A stretch of DNA of 64,000 nucleotides from a bacterium. Its GTDB lineage: Bacteria > Bacteroidota > Bacteroidia > B-17B0 > Aurantibacillaceae. The notes under the pieces are model-generated. The model was not told the DNA's origin, searched no databases, and was given only the letters and a program-made list of their open reading frames with translations. The stretch spans positions 351,517-415,516 of the forward strand of contig JAQSCW010000055.1 of assembly GCA_029945625.1 (NCBI GenBank), given 5' to 3'. Positions 18,514 through 27,575 of this stretch are shown in pieces. A program made the position numbers and the translations under genes. The number at the start of each line of letters is the position of its first letter. Position 1 is the stretch's first letter.

Positions 18514-21500
18514 ATGAAAAAAGTAATCATAGTTTTCGCATCTCTCGCCATCTCAGGAGTTCTTACGGGAAGAGATATTTCTAACTTTGAAAAAGCCGCC
18601 AATTCCGGCAGTATCGGTCAAAGGGTACTTGCAAATTGTGCCGCACCCGGAGCAAGCAGTGAGATTTGGACTAACAACGTACGAACCATTATCTTTAGTG
18701 GGGGCGATATGTGGTGGGATCGTAACGGCAGCGGTAATGCATTTTATTATGTGCCGGGAGTTCAAAATAAAGCAACTGCCGTATCCTCGAGTTTTGCCGG
18801 TTCCATCTGGCTGGGAGGTTTAGACGCCGGAGGACAGTTAAAGGTAGCAGCAATGACCTATCGCCAAAATGGTATTGATTTTTGGCCCGGGCCACTCGAT
18901 ACAACCAACGCCGGGGCAGATCCAACAACATGTGCAAAATATGATCAGATTTTTAATGTATCTCGTAACGAGGTTGATCAATTTGTGGCCGGTGGACCAA
19001 TTACAACAAACATTTCCAATTGGCCCGGTAATGGTGATGTAAGTTTGAAGCAGGGAAGAAGATTAGCTCCTTTTGTTGATAGAAACAGCGATGGCGTATA
19101 TGACCCAACAACCGGTGATTACCCCGCCTACGATGTTGACAATTTGGCTGAGAAAGATAACCTGGGAGTATGTAAAACAAAATTGTATGGTGATCATACG
19201 TTATTCTGGGTATTTAATGACAACGGGGGTCTTCACACAGAAACCGGTGGGGTTCCCATTGGAGTAGAAGTAAGAGCTCAGGCTTTTGCCTTTAAGACCA
19301 ACGACGAAATCAATAACATGACTTTTTACAGTTACGAGGTATTTAATCGTTCAACTTTCCAATTAAATAAAACCTACTTTACGGTGTGGACCGATGCCGA
19401 TCTGGGTTATTTTCTGGATGATTATGTGGGTTGCGACGTAAAAAGAGGTTTAGGATATATTTACAACTCTGACCCTTTCGACGAAACAGCAATGGGTACC
19501 AACGGATATCAGGATTTTCCTCCTGCCTTGGGTTGCGACTTTTTTAAAGGGCCGCTTGCTGACCCTAATGATGGAATTGATAATGATCAGGATAACGGCT
19601 CGGGATTGCCAAATAGTGGTATTGACGAACAAGGCGAAACCATTCAAATGAGTCGATTTACTTATTACAACAATAATTACGGGGCGTTTCCTCCCCAAAC
19701 CACTAACCCTAACGCGGGAGTGGCAATTCACTACTATAATTACATGACAGGGTTTTGGAAAGATGGATCGCCGTTTACCGTTGGAGGTAATGCCTATGGC
19801 GGGAGTGCGCCTTCAACCTTTGTTTACGACGGAAATCCTGTAACAGGAACCGGTTGGACTGAAAAGAGTGCGGGTAATCCTCCGGGTGACCGCCGCTTTC
19901 TTCAATCTGCTGGACCCTTTACGTTAAAACCGGGAGCAGTGAATGAGATTACCTTTGGTTTACCTTGGGCACAAAGTCCGAGTAAGGGGGGTAACATACA
20001 GTCACTGGAGTTATTATTCACCGCCGATGACAAAGCACAGGCACTTTTCGATAATTGTTTTAAGCTGTTAGACGGACCTGAAGCACCGGTGATGACTTTG
20101 CAGGAAATGAATAACGAATTAATTATTTACCTCACCAATGAAAAAGGAAAAAGTAATAATTATAGGAGATACAATAATGACTATGCGGAAGAAGACATTT
20201 CCATCATTTCGGATCCATCTTCCAGTAATCCTGCCCTAAAAAATCCTGACAAAATCTATCGTTTTGAAGGATATAAGGTGTATCAGGTGCGCAATAATGC
20301 AGTGACGTCCACCGATCTTAACGATCCTACAAAGGCGATTCTAATTTTTCAGTGCGATTTAGCAAATGGAAAGAGCCGACTGCTGAATTATGAGGCGGAT
20401 GTAAATATTGGCGGCTATGTTCCGAAAGTGAAAGTGGAAGGCGCTGATAAGGGTATTACAAGTACCTTTAAAGTAACAGACGACGCGTTTTCAACTTTGG
20501 AGAATAGGAAGTTAGTAAATAACAAACAGTATTATTTTCTTGCCGTTGCCTATGCATATAACGAATACCTGACGTATGCCCCCGACGTACCGCCTTCAGT
20601 TAGTTCTTCCGCAAATTCATTGGGTCAGAAGAAGCCTTATCTGGAAGGTCGTAAATACAAAAAGGCTTCAGGAATACCGCACAATACGGATACCGAAAAA
20701 GATGGTACGATCAATCAGTCTTATTATGGTTTTGGACCCAAAATAACAAGGGTAGAAGGTCAGGGTAATGGTGGAAATATGCTCACACTTACACGCGCCA
20801 CCGAAGATGCGATTATGGCCTCTTCCACGTTCTTCAAAAGTGACATTACCTACGAAAATGCCCAAGGCCCCCTAAGTATAAAAGTGGTTGACCCACTCAA
20901 CGTGAAGAATTCGGAGTTCAGTTTTAAGTTTATAAATTATCGTGTCGACAGTACCATGCCTAAACCCAGGTTCAACGCGATGATCCCTTCAACTTCTCCA
21001 ACAGCTGCGACCACCTATACCGGTACCATCGCCACCCTAAACGTAAACAGAACAAGTTGGGAACTGAAAGATCTGGGTGAAAATGGAAAGACGTACCATC
21101 CAAATGAACCTAATAAACTTGGCGCCGATACATTGTATCAGCCAATTAAAGTGGGCAATGAGTTCTATTTTCCGGATCTCGGTTTTTCTCTGAACATAAA
21201 ACAGGTGTCAGACCCGGGCGAAGCAGTAAATAGATTTACAGACTTCACAAACTTGATTGCCGACTCTGCTTATCTTGGACCAAAAGAAGGAGCGTACATA
21301 GGATCTTCTATAAAATATGAAGGTGGATCTGCCAATTGGCTGGGCTCAGTTCCGGATTTTGAAGGTGAATCACCCTACAATTGGATTCTATCAGGTAGTA
21401 ATTCTACTGAAAATTTGGAAGACGCCTATTACAAAGCCAATAATGAAGGTAAAGTTCAGGCTTTTTATGACCCGCAAAAGAAATTTGCAAAAATTATTGG

Positions 21501-22995
21501 GGGCACATGGGCGCCTTATCCTTTATGTGCTTCTTATTATTCCATTACCCCCAGCACCAAACCAAATCTTCCTGCACGAATCTTCTGCGGTCCCGCATTT
21601 AGTGGGGCAGCATGGGATCAGGATGATTATTTAGAAGCGAATTATTCAGGTCAGCCTACTTTCAGTTCACCGGATCGGGGAAACACCGACCTCAGAAAGA
21701 TGAGCAGTGCGTTGATTGTATTTACCAGAGATCGCTCAAAGTGGACAAGATGCGTTGTTTTGGAGATGCAAGAGAAGTCGCAACTAAGTGAAGGTCACGC
21801 CATCTATTTTGCACCAAGAGCACATCAATCAGTGGATAAAGATGGTAAATCGGCGGCAATTGGAAGCGGGGCCAGTACCACTAATTCGGATGCTAACTTT
21901 ATTTCGGAAACAGGCATGGGTTGGTTACCGGGTTATGCCATCAATATCGAAACCGGCGAGCGCTTGAACATGGCTTTTGGTGAAGACAGTTATCAAAAAG
22001 AGAACAATGGAAATGACATGATCTGGAACCCCACTTCTTCCTACAACGCACCATTTCCTTATGCCATGGGGGGCAAGCACTTTGTGTATGTGTTCGCAGG
22101 AAACACCACCAAGACTACTTTCTTCAAATCAGTAGTGGGCACTTCTTACATTTGGGAAGATGACCTGGCCGGGCAAGCAGGCTATGTTGGTCGCTACGAT
22201 CATTGCGAAAGGTTAATGACAATCATGAAAGCATTTCACAAACCTTCGGTGTATAAAACCACCATGAACGGCGGGGCTTTGGCACCTATCAATGCCATCG
22301 AACGCGACATCATGTGGGTGTCGATTCCAATGCCGGTTTCCGGCAAGGAGTTTATTAAACCCGACCAAATGCCTTCAGAAGTGAGGTTTCAGATCAATGT
22401 GGCAAAACCTTATCGGTATGCCTATTCAGGCGTTGCCACCATACCGCAGGGAAATCAGGCGTACACGTCATTCAACAAACTCATCAGTGTGAATTCACCG
22501 TCCTTGCTGTCAACAGACATAGCGGCTTCGGCGAAGAACAATAATTTCCCGATGTACACATTTAACACATCGGATATTGCAACACTTTATGAGCAGAATG
22601 ACGTGGCAAAAAAAGCACTGGACTTAATCATGGTAGTTCCCAATCCGTATTACGGTTCATCCGCTTACGAACAAAACCGTACCGATAATAAAGTGCGCAT
22701 CACGAATCTCCCGAATAAGTGTACAATCAAAATCTTCACAACAAATGGTACTTTGGTTAGGACAATCAAACGCGATGTTACGGATCAGGAAGATCTGTAT
22801 ATTGGTAATAGCGGCGGAGGAGATGATATTAAGCGTTCAAAGCGGATTTCCTATGTTGAATGGGATCTGAGGAACCAGAGTGGGATTTCTGTAGCCGGTG
22901 GTTTATATATTCTCCATATAGACGCCCCCGGAATAGGAGAGAAAATTGTGAAATGGTATGGTATAATGCGCCCGTTGGACGTTCAAAGTTACTAA
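18514..22995 (+). CDS. Very large exported protein in a TonB receptor/PorV-like operon, C-terminal FlgD-like fold
   Basis: About 1493 residues starting at M-K-K-V-I-I-V (18514), which gives a proper signal peptide; an ATG six codons earlier at 18496 is the alternative, three bases after the receptor stop. The sequence is rich in Gly, Asn and Tyr, with no transmembrane segments after the signal. A calcium-loop-like stretch D-R-N-S-D-G-V-Y-D-P appears near 185-195 and another D-N-D-Q-D-N-G-S-G near 360. The last 140 residues start with V-V-P-N-P-Y-Y-G and end in G-G-L-Y-I-L-H-I-D-A plus a short tail, like the FlgD_ig/T9SS C-terminal sandwich, though the usual basic ending is absent. It likely reaches the cell surface, perhaps through T9SS with the PorV-like protein encoded next. 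No enzymatic motif was recognised. Confidence 0.8.
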   Translation: MKKVIIVFASLAISGVLTGRDISNFEKAANSGSIGQRVLANCAAPGASSEIWTNNVRTIIFSGGDMWWDRNGSGNAFYYVPGVQNKATAVSSSFAGSIWLGGLDAGGQLKVAAMTYRQNGIDFWPGPLDTTNAGADPTTCAKYDQIFNVSRNEVDQFVAGGPITTNISNWPGNGDVSLKQGRRLAPFVDRNSDGVYDPTTGDYPAYDVDNLAEKDNLGVCKTKLYGDHTLFWVFNDNGGLHTETGGVPIGVEVRAQAFAFKTNDEINNMTFYSYEVFNRSTFQLNKTYFTVWTDADLGYFLDDYVGCDVKRGLGYIYNSDPFDETAMGTNGYQDFPPALGCDFFKGPLADPNDGIDNDQDNGSGLPNSGIDEQGETIQMSRFTYYNNNYGAFPPQTTNPNAGVAIHYYNYMTGFWKDGSPFTVGGNAYGGSAPSTFVYDGNPVTGTGWTEKSAGNPPGDRRFLQSAGPFTLKPGAVNEITFGLPWAQSPSKGGNIQSLELLFTADDKAQALFDNCFKLLDGPEAPVMTLQEMNNELIIYLTNEKGKSNNYRRYNNDYAEEDISIISDPSSSNPALKNPDKIYRFEGYKVYQVRNNAVTSTDLNDPTKAILIFQCDLANGKSRLLNYEADVNIGGYVPKVKVEGADKGITSTFKVTDDAFSTLENRKLVNNKQYYFLAVAYAYNEYLTYAPDVPPSVSSSANSLGQKKPYLEGRKYKKASGIPHNTDTEKDGTINQSYYGFGPKITRVEGQGNGGNMLTLTRATEDAIMASSTFFKSDITYENAQGPLSIKVVDPLNVKNSEFSFKFINYRVDSTMPKPRFNAMIPSTSPTAATTYTGTIATLNVNRTSWELKDLGENGKTYHPNEPNKLGADTLYQPIKVGNEFYFPDLGFSLNIKQVSDPGEAVNRFTDFTNLIADSAYLGPKEGAYIGSSIKYEGGSANWLGSVPDFEGESPYNWILSGSNSTENLEDAYYKANNEGKVQAFYDPQKKFAKIIGGTWAPYPLCASYYSITPSTKPNLPARIFCGPAFSGAAWDQDDYLEANYSGQPTFSSPDRGNTDLRKMSSALIVFTRDRSKWTRCVVLEMQEKSQLSEGHAIYFAPRAHQSVDKDGKSAAIGSGASTTNSDANFISETGMGWLPGYAINIETGERLNMAFGEDSYQKENNGNDMIWNPTSSYNAPFPYAMGGKHFVYVFAGNTTKTTFFKSVVGTSYIWEDDLAGQAGYVGRYDHCERLMTIMKAFHKPSVYKTTMNGGALAPINAIERDIMWVSIPMPVSGKEFIKPDQMPSEVRFQINVAKPYRYAYSGVATIPQGNQAYTSFNKLISVNSPSLLSTDIAASAKNNNFPMYTFNTSDIATLYEQNDVAKKALDLIMVVPNPYYGSSAYEQNRTDNKVRITNLPNKCTIKIFTTNGTLVRTIKRDVTDQEDLYIGNSGGGDDIKRSKRISYVEWDLRNQSGISVAGGLYILHIDAPGIGEKIVKWYGIMRPLDVQSY

Positions 22996-23014
22996 TCAAA
23001 AAAGACGAAAGAGT

Positions 23015-24085
23015 ATGAAGAGAAATTTAAAATATTTAGTACTGACAGTTTTTTCTGCGGCCTCATGGTGCGTTTATGGCGGAAATCCTGAGCGGATGGG
23101 ACAAGCAGGGGCAAATCAACTGCTTATTAATCCCTATGCACGCAACAGTGGTATGTATGGAGCTAACTCGGCGAAAGTGAGAGGTCTCGAAGCCCAGTAC
23201 CTCAACATTGCCGGAACTGCATATACCCGGAAAACAGAAATTATTTTTAACCGGTCCTTGTGGATGCAGGGAACTGATATTTTCATTAATACTTTCGGCT
23301 TAACTCAAGGTGTAGGCGAAACCGGAACTTTGGGTTTTGGTGTAGTGGCAATTAACGGGGGAAAGGTTCCTATTACTACTGAAGAACAACCCGAAGGCGG
23401 TTTGGGAACATACAGCCCAACATTTTACAACATCAACTTGTCATATGCCAAGATGTTCTCGGATAATATCTACGGAGGGATCAATTTCAAACTCCTCAAC
23501 GAACAGATTCCAAACGCCTCAGCAAAGGGTCTTGCCGTTGATGCAGGAATTCAATATCATACTGGCAAATACGATCAGATTCACTTTGGTATTGCCCTAA
23601 AAAACTGGGGGCCAAAAATGCATAATTCAGGCGATGGCTTAACGCGCCAATCACAAGTGTCAAACACCGACGGAAGAACATATGAAATGACCGTAAGTAA
23701 CAGGTCTGCCTCCTTCGAATTGCCAACTCTGGTAAATATTGGTGGCGCATACGACTTCTACTTATCGAAAGACAGCACCGGATTATTAAAGAAGAATCGC
23801 CTTTCGATGAACCTTAATTTTAATTCGAACTCTTTTACCTACGATAATTTTATGGTGGGTATGGAATATGCCTGGAAGGAAATGATCATGTTAAGAGCAG
23901 GAATGCTTCTTGAAACCAACCTGTACAAGGAAACTACAAGAAATGCTTATTCCGGCCCGGCCCTCGGTGCTACCTTTGAACTCCCTGTTGGAGAAAAAAG
24001 CACAACAGTAGCCCTTGACTATTCTTATCGGTTTACAATGCCATTTGGTGGTACGCATTCATTCGGCTTACGCTTGAATCTGTAA
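23015..24085 (+). CDS. PorV/PorQ family outer-membrane protein
   Basis: A 356-residue beta-barrel protein with a signal peptide (cleavage near Y-G-G-N, residue 23). It starts the mature part with R-M-G-Q-A-G-A-N and later G-M-Y-G-A-N-S-A-K-V-R-G, then N-I-A-G-T-A, matching the G-A-x-x-A-x-x-N-P-A-G theme of the PorV/PorQ group. It ends with F-G-L-R-L-N-L, a barrel-type terminus. PorV in T9SS shuttles cargo from the translocon to the attachment complex; paralogs often sit beside particular cargo genes. Here it follows the large exported protein by 19 bases, so it may be a dedicated partner. That functional link is inference. It is less certain whether it is a PorV, PorQ or FadL-like variant. 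Confidence 0.75.
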   Translation: MKRNLKYLVLTVFSAASWCVYGGNPERMGQAGANQLLINPYARNSGMYGANSAKVRGLEAQYLNIAGTAYTRKTEIIFNRSLWMQGTDIFINTFGLTQGVGETGTLGFGVVAINGGKVPITTEEQPEGGLGTYSPTFYNINLSYAKMFSDNIYGGINFKLLNEQIPNASAKGLAVDAGIQYHTGKYDQIHFGIALKNWGPKMHNSGDGLTRQSQVSNTDGRTYEMTVSNRSASFELPTLVNIGGAYDFYLSKDSTGLLKKNRLSMNLNFNSNSFTYDNFMVGMEYAWKEMIMLRAGMLLETNLYKETTRNAYSGPALGATFELPVGEKSTTVALDYSYRFTMPFGGTHSFGLRLNL

Positions 24086-24094
24086 AAAATTTAC

Positions 24095-24102
24095 TAACTT
24101 TG
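24095..24102 (+). promoter_or_regulatory. -7 promoter box TAACTTTG for greA
   Basis: Exact TAnnTTTG match ten bases after the upstream operon stop codon. Transcription would begin near 24108, so the hairpin at 24114-24135 falls in the greA leader rather than simply after the upstream operon. Confidence 0.55.
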
Positions 24103-24113
24103 GTTCTATTATG

Positions 24114-24142
24114 AGTCCCGACGAAAATCGGGATTCTTTATT
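24114..24142 (+). terminator. Leader hairpin with T-rich tail before greA (terminator or attenuator)
   Basis: Stem AGTCCCGA (24114-24121) and TCGGGATT (24128-24135) with a six-base loop and one G-T pair, followed by the T-rich stretch CTTTATTTTTT. It may end the upstream operon, but because a consensus -7 box lies just in front of it, it may also terminate early transcripts from the greA promoter. Which is true cannot be read from sequence alone. Confidence 0.5.
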
Positions 24143-24159
24143 TTTTAATGCTAAGCATA

Positions 24160-24636
24160 ATGGCACAAACTATAGGATACTACACAGAAGAGGGCCTCAA
24201 GAAACTGAAAGATGAATTGCATCAATTACGATCTGTTGAGCGAAAATTAGCAACACAAGCAATTGTAGAGGCAAGAGATAAGGGTGATTTGAGTGAAAAT
24301 GCAGAATATGATGCAGCCCGCGAAGCTCAGGCCATGCTTGAGTTGCGCATTTCAAAATTGGAAGAGGTGATTGCAAATGCCCGAATCATTGACGAAACTA
24401 AAATAGATCTCAGTAAAGCAAGCATTCTTACCACGGTAAAAATTAAAAACCTCGGAAACGGTGCATCTATGAAATATACCTTGGTAGCAGAAAATGAGGC
24501 AGACTTAAAAGTTGGAAAAATCTCAGTAGATTCGCCTATAGGTAAAGCTTTGCTGGGAAAAAAAGTAGGTGAGAAAGTAGATGTTCAGGTTCCGGCCGGC
24601 AAAATTACGTTCGAAGTTTCTGAAATTTCTATTTAA
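24160..24636 (+). CDS. greA: Transcription elongation factor GreA
   Basis: A 158-residue GreA. The N-terminal coiled coil (about 1-75) includes the tip signature R-D-K-G-D-L-S-E-N-A-E-Y-D-A-A, whose acidic residues stimulate RNA polymerase to cleave backtracked transcripts. The C-terminal FKBP-like domain (about 80-158) has S-P-I-G-K-A-L-L-G-K-K-V-G. I start at M-A-Q-T-I (24160) as in other family members; an upstream in-frame ATG at 24148 is less likely. A HIT family gene starts eight bases after the stop, suggesting an operon. The leader has its own -7 box and a strong hairpin, hinting at attenuation. Confidence 0.95.
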   Translation: MAQTIGYYTEEGLKKLKDELHQLRSVERKLATQAIVEARDKGDLSENAEYDAAREAQAMLELRISKLEEVIANARIIDETKIDLSKASILTTVKIKNLGNGASMKYTLVAENEADLKVGKISVDSPIGKALLGKKVGEKVDVQVPAGKITFEVSEISI

Positions 24637-24643
24637 CAGCTAC

Positions 24644-25039
24644 ATGGCGAGTATTTTTTCGAAAATAGTTGCCGGTGAAATTCCCTCGTACAAAGTCGCT
24701 GAAAACGATCAATTTCTCGCGTTTCTGGACGTGTTTCCCCTTAAAAGAGGCCATACACTTGTGATCCCCAAAAAGGAAGTAGATTCTATTTTTGATCTGG
24801 ATGAGGAAACTTATCTTGGACTCATGGCCTTTTCGAAAAAGGTCGCTGCCGCCATTCAACGCAGCATATCTTGTAATCGAATTTCGGTGCATGTAATCGG
24901 TCTCGAAGTGCCACATGCACACGTGCACCTTATTCCAATCAATACCATGAGCGATTGCGATTTCTCGAAAACAAAACTAAAATTGAGCGCAGAGGAATTC
25001 ACAGAAATTGCCCGGAGCATATCCGGCAATATGAAATAA
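24644..25039 (+). CDS. HIT family protein (histidine triad nucleotide hydrolase)
   Basis: A 131-residue HIT protein. It begins M-A-S-I-F-S-K-I-V-A-G-E-I-P-S-Y-K-V, the usual HINT-type opening, and ends its core with P-H-A-H-V-H-L-I-P: the triad histidines are H91, H93 and H95. HINT proteins hydrolyse adenosine phosphoramidates or adenylylated lysine; the physiological substrate is unknown. The residue usually Gln ahead of the triad is Glu here (G-L-E-V-P-H), a small deviation. The frame is open to 24581 inside greA, but the ATG at 24644 matches the family start. The gene ends one base before the convergent glycyl-tRNA synthetase gene ends. Confidence 0.92.
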   Translation: MASIFSKIVAGEIPSYKVAENDQFLAFLDVFPLKRGHTLVIPKKEVDSIFDLDEETYLGLMAFSKKVAAAIQRSISCNRISVHVIGLEVPHAHVHLIPINTMSDCDFSKTKLKLSAEEFTEIARSISGNMK

Positions 25040-26581
25040 CTAAAGCGTTAAAAGCAAACTTTTTAAACTTACCCGTTCGTTCAGGAAGTTTGCAAGTGCA
25101 TCCACCGGCAAGCGCTCCTGCACCATGGTATCTCTGTTTCTAACGGTTACCGTTTGGTCTTCTAAACTTTGATGATCAACCGTGATACAGAATGGCGTTC
25201 CAATGGCATCCTGCCTGCGGTAACGTTTGCCAACAGTATCTTTTTCATCGTACGCCATCTGATGATCAAACTTTAAAGTAGTCATGATGCGCTCGGCAAA
25301 CTCAGGTAAACCGTCTTTTTTAACCAGCGGAAAAATGGCCGCTTTATAAGGTGCCAGTGCAGGGGGAAGACTAAGCAAGGTGCGTGTATCTCCTCCCTCT
25401 AATTGTTCTTCTTTTAGGGAGGAAGATAAAATAGACAAAAATAAACGGTCTAGTCCCACCGAGGTTTCTACCACGTAGGGCACATAATTTTGATTTAATT
25501 CAGGGTCAAAATATTGTAATTTTTTCCCCGAAAATGTTTCATGTTGTTTGAGGTCAAAATCGGTGCGTGAATGAATTCCTTCCAGTTCTTTAAAACCAAA
25601 CGGAAAATCATGTTCAATATCACAGGCCGCGTTGGCATAATGCGCAAGCTTTAAGTGGTCGTGGAAGCGGTATTTTTCTTTTCCCAAACCCAGAGACAGG
25701 TGCCAGTTCAATCGGGCTTTTTTCCAATATTCGTACCATTCCATTTCGGTGCCGGGCTTTACAAAGAACTGCATTTCCATTTGCTCAAACTCGCGCATTC
25801 TGAAAATAAACTGTCGCGCCACAATCTCGTTCCTGAATGCTTTGCCGGTTTGCGCAATGCCAAAAGGAATTTTCATCCTTCCTGTTTTTTGAACGTTGAG
25901 GTAATTCACAAAGATCCCCTGGGCCGTTTCAGGTCTTAAATAAATGGTATTGGCTTCTTCTGAGACCGAACCCATGGAGGTGCTGAACATGAGATTGAAC
26001 TGCCTAACGTCTGTCCAGTTGCGACTTCCGCTGATGGGGCAAACAATTTCGAGGTCCACGATGATCTGCTTGATCTCTTCAAGATTGTTATCGTTGAGTG
26101 CTTTTTTGAATCGGGTCGTTATGCTCTGAATCTTTTCATCGTATTCTTTCACCCGGGCATTGGTGCGCCTAAACATCACGGCGTCAAAATTCTCAAAACG
26201 TTTTGCTGCCTTTTCAACCTCTTTATTTATTTTGTCTTCTATTTTTGACACGTGCTCTTCTATGAGAACATCGGCCCGGTAACGTTTTTTACTGTCTTTG
26301 TTATCGATCAGCGGATCGTTAAAGGCATCTACATGGCCACTCGCTTTCCAAGTGGTGGGATGCATAAAAATGGAAGCGTCGATACCAACAATATTTTCGT
26401 GCAGCTGCACCATCGATTTCCACCAGTAGTCGCGAATATTTTTTTTCAATTCGGCACCCAACTGACCGTAATCGTATACTGCACTTAAGCCATCGTAGAT
26501 TTCACTGCTCGGAAAAATGAAACCATATTCTTTACTGTGTGAAATAACATTCTTAAAAAGATCTTCCGGCTTTTGTGACAT
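25040..26581 (-). CDS. glyS: Glycine--tRNA ligase (dimeric class II type)
   Basis: A 513-residue alpha2-type glycyl-tRNA synthetase, the form shared by Bacteroidota, archaea and eukaryotes, rather than the alpha2-beta2 form of E. coli. The class II motif 2 region is seen as F-R-N-E-I-V-A-R-Q-F-I-F-R-M-R-E-F and motif 3 as E-T-S-V-G-L-D-R-L-F-L. The E-Y-G-F-I-F-P-S-S-E-I-Y start and the C-terminal anticodon-binding domain (about 395-500) are normal. It charges tRNA-Gly in the cytoplasm. The ATG at 26581 fits the family. A -7 box TATTTTTG lies at 26605-26612 on the minus strand. Confidence 0.95.
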   Translation of the reverse strand: MSQKPEDLFKNVISHSKEYGFIFPSSEIYDGLSAVYDYGQLGAELKKNIRDYWWKSMVQLHENIVGIDASIFMHPTTWKASGHVDAFNDPLIDNKDSKKRYRADVLIEEHVSKIEDKINKEVEKAAKRFENFDAVMFRRTNARVKEYDEKIQSITTRFKKALNDNNLEEIKQIIVDLEIVCPISGSRNWTDVRQFNLMFSTSMGSVSEEANTIYLRPETAQGIFVNYLNVQKTGRMKIPFGIAQTGKAFRNEIVARQFIFRMREFEQMEMQFFVKPGTEMEWYEYWKKARLNWHLSLGLGKEKYRFHDHLKLAHYANAACDIEHDFPFGFKELEGIHSRTDFDLKQHETFSGKKLQYFDPELNQNYVPYVVETSVGLDRLFLSILSSSLKEEQLEGGDTRTLLSLPPALAPYKAAIFPLVKKDGLPEFAERIMTTLKFDHQMAYDEKDTVGKRYRRQDAIGTPFCITVDHQSLEDQTVTVRNRDTMVQERLPVDALANFLNERVSLKSLLLTL

Positions 26582-26604
26582 AATGTGTTTTAAAAAATAG
26601 GGTA

Positions 26605-26612
26605 CAAAAATA
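26605..26612 (-). promoter_or_regulatory. -7 promoter box TATTTTTG for glyS
   Basis: Exact TAnnTTTG match on the minus strand, 24 bases ahead of the glyS ATG. No good -33 box was found. Confidence 0.5.
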
Positions 26613-26639
26613 GATAATTAAACAAGGCAGAGAAAAAAA

Positions 26640-27482
26640 TCAATTCAAAATTAGATTATCAATAAGCCTTATTTTGCCAACAAAGGCAGCAATCAACGAA
26701 ATGCAGCTTTTATCGGGACTGATGCTTGCAATAGGAAGAAGTGTATCGGCATCGCAGATCTCGTAATATTCGAGGCGAATGCCGGGCATCTTTTGAAGTT
26801 CAGCTGCCAGAAACATTTTGGCCGCAGTAATGGAGGAGCTGAGTGCCAATTTTTTGGTCGCACTCATTATTTCCGGAAGATAGCCGGCCACCATCCGCTC
26901 CTCGGCATTCAGGAGGGCGTTTCTGGAACTCATGGCAAGCCCGTCGGGTTCCCGCAAAATGGGACAGGGCACGATTTGAACAGTGGAATTCATTTGTTTG
27001 ACAAGGGCTTTCACGATCATGACCTGCTGGTAATCTTTGCTTCCAAAATAAGCTTTGTGTGGCTCAATGATCTCAAAAAAGCGTTTCACTACCTGCGCTA
27101 CGCCATTAAAATGCCCCGGGCGATGTTCCCCTTCCAGAATTTTATCGAGATATCCAAAGGTGAAAACGGGTGCTTTTTCATCGTTGTACATCTCTTCCAC
27201 TGTGGGGAGGAACAACACATCACAATGTGCATTTTTAAGCATCTCCGTGTCTTTTTCGGGCATTCTCGGGTATTTTTCCAGATCGGCTTTATCGTTAAAT
27301 TGTGTGGGATTAACGAAAATACTGCAAATGGTTGTATTGCATTCGTTTTTTGATGCCGAAATGAGCGATATATGACCTGCATGCAGGGCGCCCATGGTGG
27401 GAACGAAACCCAGAGTTTTGCCCCTGCGTTTTTGCTCTGTTAAATGGGCTCTTAGCTCGTCCTTTTTGGTGAAGATTAACAT
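26640..27482 (-). CDS. panC: Pantothenate synthetase (pantoate--beta-alanine ligase)
   Basis: A 280-residue PanC, which joins D-pantoate and beta-alanine with ATP in the last step of pantothenate synthesis for coenzyme A. The nucleotide-binding H-x-G-H motif is A-L-H-A-G-H near residue 33, after F-V-P-T-M-G. Other family blocks are S-I-F-V-N-P-T-Q-F, Y-F-G-S-K-D-Y-Q-Q and S-S-R-N-A-L-L. The ATG at 27482 gives the standard start (L-I-F-T-K-K-D-E-L); a TTG one codon earlier is less likely. It is divergent from the GT5-like gene, an arrangement I recall as common in Bacteroidota. Confidence 0.95.
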   Translation of the reverse strand: MLIFTKKDELRAHLTEQKRRGKTLGFVPTMGALHAGHISLISASKNECNTTICSIFVNPTQFNDKADLEKYPRMPEKDTEMLKNAHCDVLFLPTVEEMYNDEKAPVFTFGYLDKILEGEHRPGHFNGVAQVVKRFFEIIEPHKAYFGSKDYQQVMIVKALVKQMNSTVQIVPCPILREPDGLAMSSRNALLNAEERMVAGYLPEIMSATKKLALSSSITAAKMFLAAELQKMPGIRLEYYEICDADTLLPIASISPDKSCISLIAAFVGKIRLIDNLILN

Positions 27483-27510
27483 CAAAATAGGTCATAAAGC
27501 TACAATTTAC

Positions 27511-27542
27511 TTTGAAAATTGGATTATTTTTTCGTAATTTTG
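27511..27542 (+). promoter_or_regulatory. Full Bacteroidota promoter (TTTG, 20-base gap, TAATTTTG)
   Basis: The -33 TTTG lies at 27511-27514 and the -7 TAATTTTG at 27535-27542, spaced by 20 bases, matching the TTTG-N19-21-TAnnTTTG consensus. The gene start at 27576 follows after 33 bases with an AAGGAG ribosome site at 27559-27564. Confidence 0.75.
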
Positions 27543-27575
27543 TATAATAAATCAAAAAAAGGAGATTATTACGAT

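Noticed and set aside
26793..27353. Open frame of 186 codons opposite panC
   Set aside because: Panc is intact and conserved on the other strand; the antisense product is Phe/His-rich and protein-unlike.
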